Below are positions 42,379 through 51,643 of a DNA stretch of 64,000 bases, one piece after another. This DNA comes from Desulforhopalus sp. (GTDB taxonomy: Bacteria > Desulfobacterota > Desulfobulbia > Desulfobulbales > Desulfocapsaceae). The DNA is taken from assembly GCA_030247675.1 (NCBI GenBank), contig JAOTRX010000008.1:124001-188000 (forward strand). The letters are read 5' to 3'. How positions within the stretch are numbered: position 1 is the first letter of the stretch; each line of letters opens with the position of its first letter. A program made the translations under genes and the position numbers. The notes under the pieces are model-generated. The model was given only the letters and a program-made list of their open reading frames with translations, ran no database searches and was not told the origin of the DNA.

Positions 42379-44256
42379 ATGTGTGGAATAGCCGGAATAC
42401 TTGCCTGTAACAACAACCCCGCCCCCAGCCCCGAGCAGATACAGGCCATGTGCGGCGCCATGCTCCATCGCGGGCCGGACGAGGAGGGCAGCATCATCAA
42501 GGATGGCGTTGCCCTTGGCATGCGGCGACTGTCGATCATCGATCTTACCGGCGGCAGCCAGCCGATCTACAACGAAGACCGGTCAATTCACTGTGTCTTT
42601 AACGGCGAAATCTATAACTACATGGAACTGCGCAACGATTTGGAAGGCCGGGGCCACATCTTCCGGACCCATAGCGACACCGAGGTCATTGTCCACGGCT
42701 ACGAGGAGTATGGCGACAATTTCCCGACCAAACTGAACGGCATGTTCGCCATCGCCCTGCACGATACAAGGCGCCGCAGGGTGCTGCTAGCCCGCGATCA
42801 TATCGGTATCAAACCCTTGTACTACGCCTTTGACGGCAGGTACCTGGTTTTCGGCTCGGAGATCAAGGTGCTCCTCGCCTCGGGCTTGGTGGACAGAAAG
42901 CTCGACGTCGATGGACTCGGCCAGTTCCTCGCTTGGGAATACGTCCCCGGCAGTCAGACCCTGCTGCAATCTATCAAGAAACTGCCACCTGCCCATTTCA
43001 TGGCCATCGACCTGCGGGCCATTGCGGTACAGCCGCGCGAGTATTGGGACATCCCGGAGGCTCCTGTCAACATCCTGACCGATAACGAATGGCAGGACCG
43101 GGTGGATGCCCTCCTTAAAACCTGCGTCAGCCGCCAGCTGGTCAGTGACGTCCCCCTCGGCGCCTTTCTGTCAGGGGGTGTCGATTCGTCGCTGGTGGTG
43201 GCGGCCATGGGCCCGGCCAAGACCTTCAGCATCGGCTTTGACGACCCGTCCTATAACGAGCTGACCTGGGCCCGTACCGTCGCCGCCCATCTTGGCGTCG
43301 ATCACCACGACGAGATCCTCGCCCCCGATATCGGCGAGCTCTTCGGCCGCCTGGTGCATTTCATGGACGATCCCATCGCCGATTTCTCCATATTCCCAAC
43401 CTATCTGGTTTCGGCGGTGGCGAGAAAGAATGTCACAGTCGCCCTGAGCGGCGACGGCGGCGACGAACTGTTCGGCGGCTATGAAAGCTATATTGCCGAG
43501 CAGCGCGCCGCCCAGTACGCCTGCCTGCCTGCCGCCATCCGCCGCAACCTGGTGGAACCGCTGTTTCGCGCCCTGCCCCCGCGCCCGGCGAAGAAGGGCC
43601 TGATCAACAAGGCCAAGCGCTTCTTTGAAGGTGCCGCCCTGCCGGAGGGTCTCAGTCATTGCCGCTGGCGGCTGTTTACCAGCCAGGCGCAGCAGGCTCT
43701 GCTCTTTACCGACGAAGCGGCACAATCGCTTACGACGCCGGTCGACGATCATATCGTCCGCCTCCTTACCAAGGCGGGCAATCGCGACCCCCTCAACAAG
43801 TGTCTGTATGTCGATACCAAGAGCTATCTCTCCGACAACATCCTCACCAAGGTCGACCGCATGTCAATGGCGGTAAGCCTTGAGACCCGGGTGCCTTATC
43901 TTGACCCGGAACTGGTGGCGTTGGCCTTTGCCATCCCCCCACACCTCAAGGTTTCCGGCAATACCACCAAGGTCCTGTTGAAAAAGGTGGCGGCACGGCA
44001 TATCCCGGCGGAATGCGTGTACCGCCCCAAGGAGGGATTCAGCATCCCCATCAAGCATTGGCTGAAAGACACCCTCCGGCCGGTCATGGACGACCTTCTG
44101 GCGGAAAAAGATATTAAAGAACAGGGACTCTTCAACTGGCAGCGGATCCACCAGTTGAAAAACGAGCATCTATCCGGAAAAGAAAATCATAGCCACCAGC
44201 TTTGGGCCCTGATCATGTTTCAGGCCTGGAGGAGAAAATGGCTTAAAGGACAATAA
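42379..44256 (+). CDS. asnB: Asparagine synthase (glutamine-hydrolysing), exopolysaccharide-type amidotransferase
   Basis: A 625-residue Ntn-type glutaminase plus synthetase. The nucleophile C2 is present (MCGIAGILAC), with RLSIIDL, NGEIYNY and the SGGVDSS PP-loop at residue 263-269, and SGDGGDELFGGY further on. It makes an amide by adenylating a carboxylate and attacking with glutamine-derived ammonia. In surface-polysaccharide loci such proteins are thought to amidate a sugar acid or other carboxylate rather than to make asparagine. Starts 48 bases after the glycosyltransferase, 3 bases before the epimerase. Confidence 0.92.
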   Translation: MCGIAGILACNNNPAPSPEQIQAMCGAMLHRGPDEEGSIIKDGVALGMRRLSIIDLTGGSQPIYNEDRSIHCVFNGEIYNYMELRNDLEGRGHIFRTHSDTEVIVHGYEEYGDNFPTKLNGMFAIALHDTRRRRVLLARDHIGIKPLYYAFDGRYLVFGSEIKVLLASGLVDRKLDVDGLGQFLAWEYVPGSQTLLQSIKKLPPAHFMAIDLRAIAVQPREYWDIPEAPVNILTDNEWQDRVDALLKTCVSRQLVSDVPLGAFLSGGVDSSLVVAAMGPAKTFSIGFDDPSYNELTWARTVAAHLGVDHHDEILAPDIGELFGRLVHFMDDPIADFSIFPTYLVSAVARKNVTVALSGDGGDELFGGYESYIAEQRAAQYACLPAAIRRNLVEPLFRALPPRPAKKGLINKAKRFFEGAALPEGLSHCRWRLFTSQAQQALLFTDEAAQSLTTPVDDHIVRLLTKAGNRDPLNKCLYVDTKSYLSDNILTKVDRMSMAVSLETRVPYLDPELVALAFAIPPHLKVSGNTTKVLLKKVAARHIPAECVYRPKEGFSIPIKHWLKDTLRPVMDDLLAEKDIKEQGLFNWQRIHQLKNEHLSGKENHSHQLWALIMFQAWRRKWLKGQ

Positions 44257-44259
44257 GAT

Positions 44260-45258
44260 ATGGGAGATATACTGGTAACCGGGGCAACCGGCTTCACCGG
44301 CTCGGCGCTGTGCCGGCGGCTGATCAGGGACGACCACAACGTCGTCGCCTTCGTCAGGCCAACCAGCAGGACCAAAGAACTGCAGGATCTCGGCGTCAAG
44401 TGCAAGGTTGTCGACATATGTAACCGGCAGGAGGTCTTTGCCGGATTCGACAATATCAGCAAGGTCTATCACATTGCCGCCGCCTACCGGGCCGAGGGCA
44501 GCACAACCGATGAGTTTCGCCAGGTCAATGTCGAGGCGACGCGGATCCTGTTGGAAGTAGCCAAGGCAAAAGGGGTTGAACGTTTTATCCACTGCTCGAC
44601 GGTCGGCGTCCAAGGCGAGATAAACGACCCGCCGGCGGCGGAAGACTACCGTTTCCAGCCGGGTGACCACTACCAGGAATCAAAGCTTGACGGCGAACTG
44701 CTGGCCCGCCAAGCTTTTAAAGATGGCCTGCCCGGCACCGTGTTCCGCCCGGTGGGCATCTATGGTCCGGGCGACACCCGCTTCCTCAAGCTGTTCAAGT
44801 CGGTGGACAAAGGGGTCTTTCTCATGATCGGCTCGGGCAAAGTGTTGTACCACATGACCTACATCGACGACCTCATCGACGGCATCATCCTCTGCGGCAA
44901 CCACCCGGCCGCCCTAGGCGAGGTCTTCACTATCGGCGGGGACGGCTATACAACCTTGAAGGAGCTGGTCAACACCATTGCCGACATCCTCGGCAAGCCG
45001 CATCCGAAGCTCAGCATCCCCTTTGCCCCGGTATACTGGGCCTCGGTGGTCTGCGACAAGCTCTGTAAAATGATCGGCGTCAGCCCGCCACTTTATCCCC
45101 GACGAGTGGAGTTTTTCTCGAAAGATCGAGCCTTTTCCATAGAAAAGGCGAAAAGGCTGCTCGGCTACCAGCCCCGCTATGACCTGACCACCGGGCTCAG
45201 CAAGACCGCCCTTTGGTATCGTGACAACGGCTTTCTTGGCAATCGGCAAGATCGATAG
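44260..45258 (+). CDS. NAD-dependent epimerase/dehydratase
   Basis: A 332-residue extended short-chain dehydrogenase. The NAD motif is TGATGFTGSAL (residues 7-17), the active-site pair Y-x-x-x-K is HYQESKLDGE, with the upstream HCSTVGV holding the Ser/Thr. The C-terminal half (PLYPRRVEFFSKDRAF) is like 3-beta-HSD/HpnA-type proteins found in glycolipid and hopanoid loci. Substrate unknown. Starts 3 bases after asnB; the next gene follows at 88 bases. Confidence 0.9.
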   Translation: MGDILVTGATGFTGSALCRRLIRDDHNVVAFVRPTSRTKELQDLGVKCKVVDICNRQEVFAGFDNISKVYHIAAAYRAEGSTTDEFRQVNVEATRILLEVAKAKGVERFIHCSTVGVQGEINDPPAAEDYRFQPGDHYQESKLDGELLARQAFKDGLPGTVFRPVGIYGPGDTRFLKLFKSVDKGVFLMIGSGKVLYHMTYIDDLIDGIILCGNHPAALGEVFTIGGDGYTTLKELVNTIADILGKPHPKLSIPFAPVYWASVVCDKLCKMIGVSPPLYPRRVEFFSKDRAFSIEKAKRLLGYQPRYDLTTGLSKTALWYRDNGFLGNRQDR

Positions 45259-45346
45259 GTTGGCCAGTATTATACTTGGTGCTGCCGACCGGACCGAAAT
45301 GCCCGGTCTGCAGCTTTAGTAAACGCAAAACGAAGGAAACAGCACT

Positions 45347-46870
45347 TTGGCACCAACACTCCAGACAGCACGTAACTCGCGCGCCGCCGCCGCAAAGGAA
45401 TATGACGTCATCATCATCGGTGGCGGTATCTATGGTATCACCCTCGCCCTTGAAGCGGGAAGGCGGGGCCTCAAGTCCCTCCTGCTCGAAAAGGGCGACT
45501 TCGGCGAATACACCAGTTTCAACAGCCTAAAGATTATCCATGGCGGCCTGAGGTATCTGCAATCCCTCGACCTGCACCGCTTCAAGGAATCGGTGGCCGA
45601 GAGGACCTGGTTTCTGAAACATACCCCGAAACAGGTCCATCCCCTGCCCTGCCTGATGCCTCTTTACGGCCGGGGCATGAAGAGACCGGCGGTCTTCCGC
45701 ATGGCCCTTCTCGCCAATCACCTGCTGTCCCTTGACCGCAACAAGGACCTCGACCCCAGCCACCAACTGCCCGCCGGGTCCATCGTCGATGCCGCCGAGA
45801 CCAAGAAGATTTTTCCCCTCGCCAATATGCAAGGCCTGCAGGGCAGTGCCCTTTGGTACGACGCCTGCATGCCCGATTCCCAGCTGCTGGTCATGGAACT
45901 TCTCCGTTATGCCTGCCACACCGGCACAACGGCCATCAACTACTGTCGCGCCCAATCCCTTTTGACTACCTCCCACGGCACCATCAAGGGGGTCATGGCG
46001 GTAGACCGGGAGACCGCGGAAAACCACGAATTCAAGGCACCAATCGTCATCAACAGCTGCGGCCCCTGGTCCCGGAAGATGGTGTCCGGACTGGCCGATG
46101 ATAACGGGTCGCTGTTTATCCCTTCTCTTGCCTGGAACGTCTCCTTCAACCGGCCAGCCTTGTCGACATACGCCTTGGCGGTGCAGGGCAAGGCCCCCGG
46201 CAGCCGCCTGCTCTTCGTCACCCCATGGAAAGGCCGGATATTTGCCGGCTGCGGCCATGAGCCGTGGCTGCGCGGGCCCGACAAGCCGATGCCAACCCAG
46301 GCTCAGCTGGCTAATTTCATTGAGGAAATCAATCAGGCCATCCCCGGAGTCAACCTGACCATGGGTGAAGTACATCGCGTCTTTGCCGGTCTTTTGCCGG
46401 CCGCAGCCGAAGGCAGCAATGTCCTGACCAAAAGGGAAGTCATCATCGATCACGGTGCCAAAGGTGGGCCGGAGGGCTTGTACAGCGTCGGCGGGATCAA
46501 ATTCACCACCGCCCGCCTGGTCGCCGAGAAAATCTGGGGAATGATCGGCAAGAAAAAACCCGGTCTCCTGGCAACACCCTCAGCCATGCCGATCCTCGGT
46601 GACAATGCCTTCGCAGTCGGCACCAGCCTCTCCCAACAGATCGATTGGGCCAGGCGCGAGGACAACTCTATCGTCCATCTTGATGACCTCGTCCTTCGCC
46701 GCACGACCCTCTGGGAAGACGGCGACCCGGCCGCCCTGGCAGCCGCATCCGCCTCCCTGGGCTTTGAAGCGGACAAAGCTGCCAAAGAACTGAAAAAATG
46801 TACCGCTGCCCTGCAGCCCCTGGCCCTTGAACCCCAGAGCCAACAGCAAAGAAAAAACAAGCTGCATTGA
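45347..46870 (+). CDS. GlpA/GlpD-like FAD-dependent dehydrogenase
   Basis: A 507-residue flavoprotein. FAD motif IIIGGGIYGITLALEAGRRG near residue 21-40, then NSLKIIHGGLRYLQ typical of glycerol-3-phosphate dehydrogenases, and a DAO C-terminal part (DLVLRRTTLWEDGD). It probably oxidises glycerol-3-phosphate or a similar polyol phosphate. The start is taken as TTG 45347, with GAAGGA upstream; no ATG fits. It lies inside the amide/glycan cluster, 11 bases before the second asparagine-synthase-like gene, so a lipid- or polyol-based product is conceivable. Confidence 0.85.
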   Translation: MAPTLQTARNSRAAAAKEYDVIIIGGGIYGITLALEAGRRGLKSLLLEKGDFGEYTSFNSLKIIHGGLRYLQSLDLHRFKESVAERTWFLKHTPKQVHPLPCLMPLYGRGMKRPAVFRMALLANHLLSLDRNKDLDPSHQLPAGSIVDAAETKKIFPLANMQGLQGSALWYDACMPDSQLLVMELLRYACHTGTTAINYCRAQSLLTTSHGTIKGVMAVDRETAENHEFKAPIVINSCGPWSRKMVSGLADDNGSLFIPSLAWNVSFNRPALSTYALAVQGKAPGSRLLFVTPWKGRIFAGCGHEPWLRGPDKPMPTQAQLANFIEEINQAIPGVNLTMGEVHRVFAGLLPAAAEGSNVLTKREVIIDHGAKGGPEGLYSVGGIKFTTARLVAEKIWGMIGKKKPGLLATPSAMPILGDNAFAVGTSLSQQIDWARREDNSIVHLDDLVLRRTTLWEDGDPAALAAASASLGFEADKAAKELKKCTAALQPLALEPQSQQQRKNKLH

Positions 46871-46881
46871 GGAGTTGAGCC

Positions 46882-48747
46882 ATGATATCCGGATTATTTC
46901 TGACCGCCGCCAAAACTGCCGCAACGGCCGAGCTCCTCGCTGCCGCCGCATCGGTCAGTTCTAACAAGATTGCCTTTGAAAATGACAGCTACCTGTTGTC
47001 AGAGATAATCGATAGGGAAATCGCCGGCGATCATCCTGCGCCGCCGTGCGTTTCTCCTGACGGTCGTCTGGTGGTTTGCTGCAGAGGCAGCATCTACAAC
47101 CGGCAATCCCTGCGGTCAGAGCTGGGGCTGCAAGGCGATACAGACGGTCAGGGCGACGCCGAGCTGGTACTCAACCTGTATCTGCAGCACGGCGAGTCCT
47201 TTGTCGACGCGCTGAGCGGGCCCTTCGCCATCGCCCTGTATGATGCCCGGCAGAGCACTTTGCTGCTGTACCGGGACCGGTTTGGCATCGAGCCGCTGTA
47301 TTACAGTGTCGGCAAGGGCTATATCGCCTTTTCTTCGACGATCAAGGGGGTATTACGAATGTCCGGAGAGGGTCCAGCCCTTCAGCGCGATGCGGTTGCC
47401 AAGGTCCTCCTTTTTAACTACAACCCTGGCACCGACACCCTGCTGCAAGGTGTAAAACGTCTGCCCGCTGCCCACCGCCTGAAGATAGCCATCGATCAGC
47501 CCCTCGACCTGCATCGCTATTGGAAGTTGACCTTTTCTCCATGCTCCCTTTCTGAAGAGGAGGTACGGCACCAGCTACTCGACCACCTACGCCGAGCGGT
47601 ATCCTCCTGCCTCGGAGCAAACGACCGGGCCGGGGTCTTTCTCAGCGGCGGCATGGATTCGAGCACGGTGCTTGCCCTGAGCGGCGAAAGGGGTGTTGCC
47701 CTTAAGACCTTTTCCTATCGCTGCCGGGCCGCCTCATTTGACGAGTCGCACTATGCCAGGGCCATGTCCGATTTTGTTCGCAGCGAACACCACGAATGCG
47801 AATACGGCAGCAGCGAGGTGCTGCTCATGCCCGATGTGGTAAAGGCGATGAATGAGCCGTTTTGCGATGTCGGCATTAATATCGCCACCTACCTCCTCGG
47901 CCTGAATGCCTCGAAAAACGGCTGTTCTCTGGTGCTCACCGGCGATGGCGGCGACGAGCTCTTCGCCGGGCATCCGGTATATGAGGCGGATAAAATCGCC
48001 GGCTATTTCGACGCGCTGCCGCGCCCTCTCCTTGCGCCGCTGCTATCCGTCTTTAGACTGCTGCCCGATTCCGACCAGAAGAAGAGCCTTCCCGTCAAGC
48101 TGAAGCGCTTCTCGGAAAGCCTTGCCTATCCCAAGGACTTGCTTTCCCACCGCTGGCGGATCTATTACGACGCCGAAGATCTCGGCAAACTCTCCAGCGC
48201 TTCCTTTGCAAACGGCCTGAGATGGCAAGAACTCTTAAGAGATATTCTCACCATCAACGGCGAAATGACCGATGGAGATGCCTTATCCCGCAGTCTGTAC
48301 AGCGATTATCAGACGGTTGTCGACTTCTACCTGCGCCGTAACGATTTGATCCGGCGGTTCGGCGTCAAGGTCCGCTATCCCCTCCTTGATCATAAGCTGG
48401 TGGAATTTTGCGCCCAGATGCCCTCAGCCATGAAGATCAAAGGCTGGTTCGACACCAAATATATCTTCAAGAAGACCATGGAGGGCGTTCTGCCTGATAC
48501 CATCATCTACCGCAAGGACAAACTCGGCCACAGTATTCCGCTAAAGAACTGGATCAGAGACGACCGGCAGGTCAAGGAGATGGTTCTCGATTTCGTCTCG
48601 GGCGATACGATTAGCCGGCGAGGCCTTTTCCGACCGGCATACATCGCCGAACTCATCAACGACCATCTCAGCAAGCGGCGCAACAACTCGCACCGGCTTT
48701 GGACCCTGGCCGTTCTAGAGATGTGGCTGCGCCACAATCTTGACTGA
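46882..48747 (+). CDS. Asparagine-synthase-like protein lacking the glutaminase cysteine
   Basis: A 621-residue protein with the same two-domain plan as asnB at 42.4 kb. The N-terminal domain has lost the nucleophile: it begins MISGLFLTAAKTAATAELLA instead of MCGI, so no glutamine hydrolysis is expected. The synthetase half is intact in motif terms: FLSGGMDSST with SxxxDS PP-loop near residue 255, GDGGDELFAGHP near 353 and the C-terminal RFGVKVRYPLLDHKLVEF region. It may use free ammonia, an amine acceptor, or form an amide-linked conjugate in the manner of beta-lactam synthetase. It is last in the cluster. Confidence 0.85.
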   Translation: MISGLFLTAAKTAATAELLAAAASVSSNKIAFENDSYLLSEIIDREIAGDHPAPPCVSPDGRLVVCCRGSIYNRQSLRSELGLQGDTDGQGDAELVLNLYLQHGESFVDALSGPFAIALYDARQSTLLLYRDRFGIEPLYYSVGKGYIAFSSTIKGVLRMSGEGPALQRDAVAKVLLFNYNPGTDTLLQGVKRLPAAHRLKIAIDQPLDLHRYWKLTFSPCSLSEEEVRHQLLDHLRRAVSSCLGANDRAGVFLSGGMDSSTVLALSGERGVALKTFSYRCRAASFDESHYARAMSDFVRSEHHECEYGSSEVLLMPDVVKAMNEPFCDVGINIATYLLGLNASKNGCSLVLTGDGGDELFAGHPVYEADKIAGYFDALPRPLLAPLLSVFRLLPDSDQKKSLPVKLKRFSESLAYPKDLLSHRWRIYYDAEDLGKLSSASFANGLRWQELLRDILTINGEMTDGDALSRSLYSDYQTVVDFYLRRNDLIRRFGVKVRYPLLDHKLVEFCAQMPSAMKIKGWFDTKYIFKKTMEGVLPDTIIYRKDKLGHSIPLKNWIRDDRQVKEMVLDFVSGDTISRRGLFRPAYIAELINDHLSKRRNNSHRLWTLAVLEMWLRHNLD

Positions 48748-48767
48748 AAAGGATTTCCAACTGAAGA

Positions 48768-48798
48768 TGGGAGATGGCGGTTATGCGACCATCTCCCA
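48768..48798. terminator. Hairpin between the cluster end and glyA
   Basis: TGGGAGATGG / CCATCTCCCA, a 10-bp stem with an 11-base loop between the convergent ends of the asparagine-synthase-like gene and glyA. No T-run; likely a weak bidirectional terminator. Confidence 0.55.
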
Positions 48799-48835
48799 GT
48801 AATCGACCGGACTCAAGAACTACCTGACTGCTGGT

Positions 48836-50086
48836 CTATGCGAGATGTTCGAGGCCAGGTGCGGGGAATTTGCTGCACAGATCTTTAACCTCACCAGCAA
48901 TGCCGGCGAGAAGGAGTTGATTTTCCGGATCGGCAATAACCCTGTTGATAAAGTCGCTCACCAGAAGCATCTCTTTTTCCTTAAAGCCCCGTGAAGTAAG
49001 AGCCGGCGTGCCCATGCGAATGCCGCTCGGATCATACGGTTTGCGCTTGTCAAAGGGAATGGCGTTGCAGTTGAGGACAATGCCGGCCTTATCAAGGGCC
49101 TTGGCCGCCGTCTTGCCGGAGATATTTTTGTTGGTGAGGTCAACCAGCATGAGATGGTTGTCGGTACCATTGGTGATGAGGGTGAAACCCTTGGCCATCA
49201 GGGCCTCAGCGAGGACTTTGGCATTCTTGACAACCTGCCTGGCATAGGCCTTGAAGCCGTCGGTTGCCGCCTCCTTGAGGGCCACGGCTATTGCCGCCGT
49301 GGTATTGTCGTGCGGCCCACCCTGAATACCGGGAAAGACTGCTTTATCGATGGCTTGGGCGTACTTTGCCTTGCAGAGTATCATCGCCCCGCGCGGCCCC
49401 CGGAGGGACTTATGGGTGGTGGTGGTGACCACATCAGCGTAGGGAACCGGGGAAGGATGGGCACCACCAGCTACAAGTCCGGCAAAATGGGCCATATCGA
49501 CCATCAGGAGGGCGCCGACTTCATCGGCGATGGCTCTAAATTTAGCGAAATCGAGAATCCTCGGGTAGGCCGAGTGCCCGGCAATGAGGATCTTCGGGCG
49601 GACCGCCAGGGCCTTCTCACGAACGGCATCGTAATTGAGCAATCCGCTCACCGGGTCCAGTTCATAAGACTGGGCATTGAAATATTTTCCGGAAATAGAC
49701 ACCTGCGCCCCGTGGGTTAGATGTCCGCCATGAGGCAGCGCCATGCCGAGGATAGTATCACCAGGGTTGAGAAATGCCAAATATGTCGCCAGGTTGGCAG
49801 GAGATCCCGAGTACGGCTGGACATTGACATGCTCTGCCCCGAACAGGGCCTTGGCCCGGTCAATCGCCAATTGCTCAACCTGATCGATGAACTGTTGCCC
49901 CTCGTAGTACCTCTTCCCGGGATATCCCTCAGAGTATTTATTGGTAAGAACCGATCCGGTGGTCTGAAGAACCGCCAACGACACATAATTCTCGGAAGCG
50001 ATCATGCGAATCTTATCAGACTGGCGCCTTTCTTCCTGTTGCACCAGGGTATAAATTTCCGGATCGAAGTCTTTAACACTTTCCAT
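48836..50086 (-). CDS. glyA: Serine hydroxymethyltransferase
   Basis: A 416-residue PLP enzyme interconverting serine and glycine with tetrahydrofolate. The PLP lysine is in VVTTTTHKSLRGPRGAMIL, with IRMIASENY near the N-terminus and the conserved CNAIPFDKRKPYDPSGIRMG block. The length is normal (about 415). GGAGAG lies 5 bases before the ATG. Convergent with the glycan/amide cluster. Confidence 0.96.
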   Translation of the reverse strand: MESVKDFDPEIYTLVQQEERRQSDKIRMIASENYVSLAVLQTTGSVLTNKYSEGYPGKRYYEGQQFIDQVEQLAIDRAKALFGAEHVNVQPYSGSPANLATYLAFLNPGDTILGMALPHGGHLTHGAQVSISGKYFNAQSYELDPVSGLLNYDAVREKALAVRPKILIAGHSAYPRILDFAKFRAIADEVGALLMVDMAHFAGLVAGGAHPSPVPYADVVTTTTHKSLRGPRGAMILCKAKYAQAIDKAVFPGIQGGPHDNTTAAIAVALKEAATDGFKAYARQVVKNAKVLAEALMAKGFTLITNGTDNHLMLVDLTNKNISGKTAAKALDKAGIVLNCNAIPFDKRKPYDPSGIRMGTPALTSRGFKEKEMLLVSDFINRVIADPENQLLLAGIAGEVKDLCSKFPAPGLEHLA

Positions 50087-50453
50087 TTTTTCTCTCCATT
50101 ACGCATATAATTAGGCAAGGCCTGGAACTCCCTGGCCAATGCCGATACAATCGAAATGCTTTTTGAACAAGCATTACCAAAACAACAATTGAATTTCTGA
50201 GGGGCAAATCACCCTACTGCGCTCTTTTGAAGCACCTGGGGAGAGGACACATGCACCTTCAGCAATACTGCCAAAGCCGTCCTCAAATTAGATAACCATA
50301 ATCGGGCAATTTCTTAGCGGCACCCGCGCTTGATGAGGCACCAACTATAATAAAAACAATCGTTGTTGAACAGCAGAAAGTGTGCGCGATGCAAAAGAAC
50401 AGTGGTTCACTAACCCTGTTATCCCGGAAAAATTGCCGACCACCTAAAGCACC
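50087..50453. other. Leader/spacer upstream of glyA
   Basis: No gene. A possible RNA structure lies at 50243-50284, where GAGGAC at one end pairs with GTCCTC at the other on the minus-strand (glyA-sense) transcript. I could not match it to glycine or THF riboswitches. Confidence 0.4.
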
Positions 50454-51275
50454 TTAGAAAAGGTCAGGAAAATCCGTAAATACCGCGGTGGCACCCATGG
50501 CAAACAGGTCTTTTTGCCGCTGCTTTAAATTCACCGTATAGACATTGACCGCAAATCCCGCCGACCGTAATTCCCCGATGACGGCGGCATCAACCAGGCT
50601 ATCCGAAGGATGGTAGGCCGCAGCGCCAAGGCTCCGGAGATACTCAAGGAGGTTAGGAGGGTGGGCGTGACTTTGCAGGACCCCAGTGGCGATCTCTTTG
50701 GCAAACGACTTGGCAAGCACCAGATAGTCGTGATTAAAGGAGGAGATCAGCACCCGCTCGACAGAGCCGGTTTGTTGTATCACCTGCATGACAGTCTCGG
50801 TCACCTGCTTGTGCTGCTCTTTCCCTTTGTGATCTTTAATTTCGACATTTATCGGGAGATCGCGCAGGGCGGGGTGAAGAAGGACTTCTTGCAGAGTCAT
50901 GATCTTCTCGGGAAGGCCGCGGCGGATTTCTTCCGGGGATACTATTTTTCCAGCGATAGTGGCGAAAGGGTCTGCGGCTAGAAACCATGAGCCGACATCA
51001 AGGGTTTTCAGCTGTGCAAGGGTCCAGTCGCTGACCTCAAGAGATTGCACACCGATTTCCCGATACAGGCTTTTGGCATTACTGGTCCGTTCGAGGCTGG
51101 AATCGTGAATAACCACCGGCACGCCATCCCTGCTCATTTGGATATCCAGTTCGATGAAATGGCAGCAACCTACACTGGCGGCAAAGGCTGAGAAGGTGTT
51201 TTCTGGACGTCTCGCCCTGTTGCCGCGATGGGCGGCAATAAGTGCGGTCGAAGTAAAATTTGTAAAGAATGTCAT
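50454..51275 (-). CDS. Glycerophosphodiester phosphodiesterase
   Basis: A 273-residue TIM-barrel enzyme releasing glycerol-3-phosphate from phosphodiesters. It has AAHRGNRARRPENTFSAF (H-R, E-N catalytic set), the metal ligands in IELDIQMSRDGVPVVIHD and LPINVEIKDHKGKEQ. The start is ATG 51275 (MTFFTNFTST). Many GDPDs are exported, but no signal peptide is seen, so it is probably cytoplasmic. It is a potential source of the substrate for the GlpA-like flavoprotein 4 kb away, an inference from proximity only. Confidence 0.92.
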   Translation of the reverse strand: MTFFTNFTSTALIAAHRGNRARRPENTFSAFAASVGCCHFIELDIQMSRDGVPVVIHDSSLERTSNAKSLYREIGVQSLEVSDWTLAQLKTLDVGSWFLAADPFATIAGKIVSPEEIRRGLPEKIMTLQEVLLHPALRDLPINVEIKDHKGKEQHKQVTETVMQVIQQTGSVERVLISSFNHDYLVLAKSFAKEIATGVLQSHAHPPNLLEYLRSLGAAAYHPSDSLVDAAVIGELRSAGFAVNVYTVNLKQRQKDLFAMGATAVFTDFPDLF

Positions 51276-51643
51276 GGCAGACCAGCGAAAGAAAAGGTGA
51301 TGTTTATAAACAGATGTCCGGTAATGGCATTTTGCTGCTCGACACCTGACGACCAGCAACTATAGATTTCTCTCGGCAGTGTTGCAAGGACAATGGTGTG
51401 AATACTTGTCTGCCAGAACAATCTGCGGGGCGAATTACCCCATTATATCAAGAGCTCTTCTCAGTCCACGGGCAAACCTGCCTCCGTAGCGCGAAGTCGG
51501 CCTTGCATTTTCCGGGTAATCTGGTTAAAAAACAGACCACAATCGACCTCGGACCGAACAGATCTTGCGGTAATTACTTAATTCTGCCAATCCTTTCGCG
51601 TAGGGGATATCCCCTTTGTCGTGATTATTCATCTATTCTCGTT
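51276..51643. other. Divergent spacer before the secreted serine-hydrolase gene
   Basis: No gene is supported. Open frames upstream of 51644 continue in frame with the serine hydrolase but lack a signal peptide or family match, so the ATG at 51644 with a signal sequence is preferred. Confidence 0.5.

Noticed and set aside
45527..46453. A 308-residue minus-strand frame inside the GlpA-like gene
   Set aside because: Antisense shadow; no motifs.
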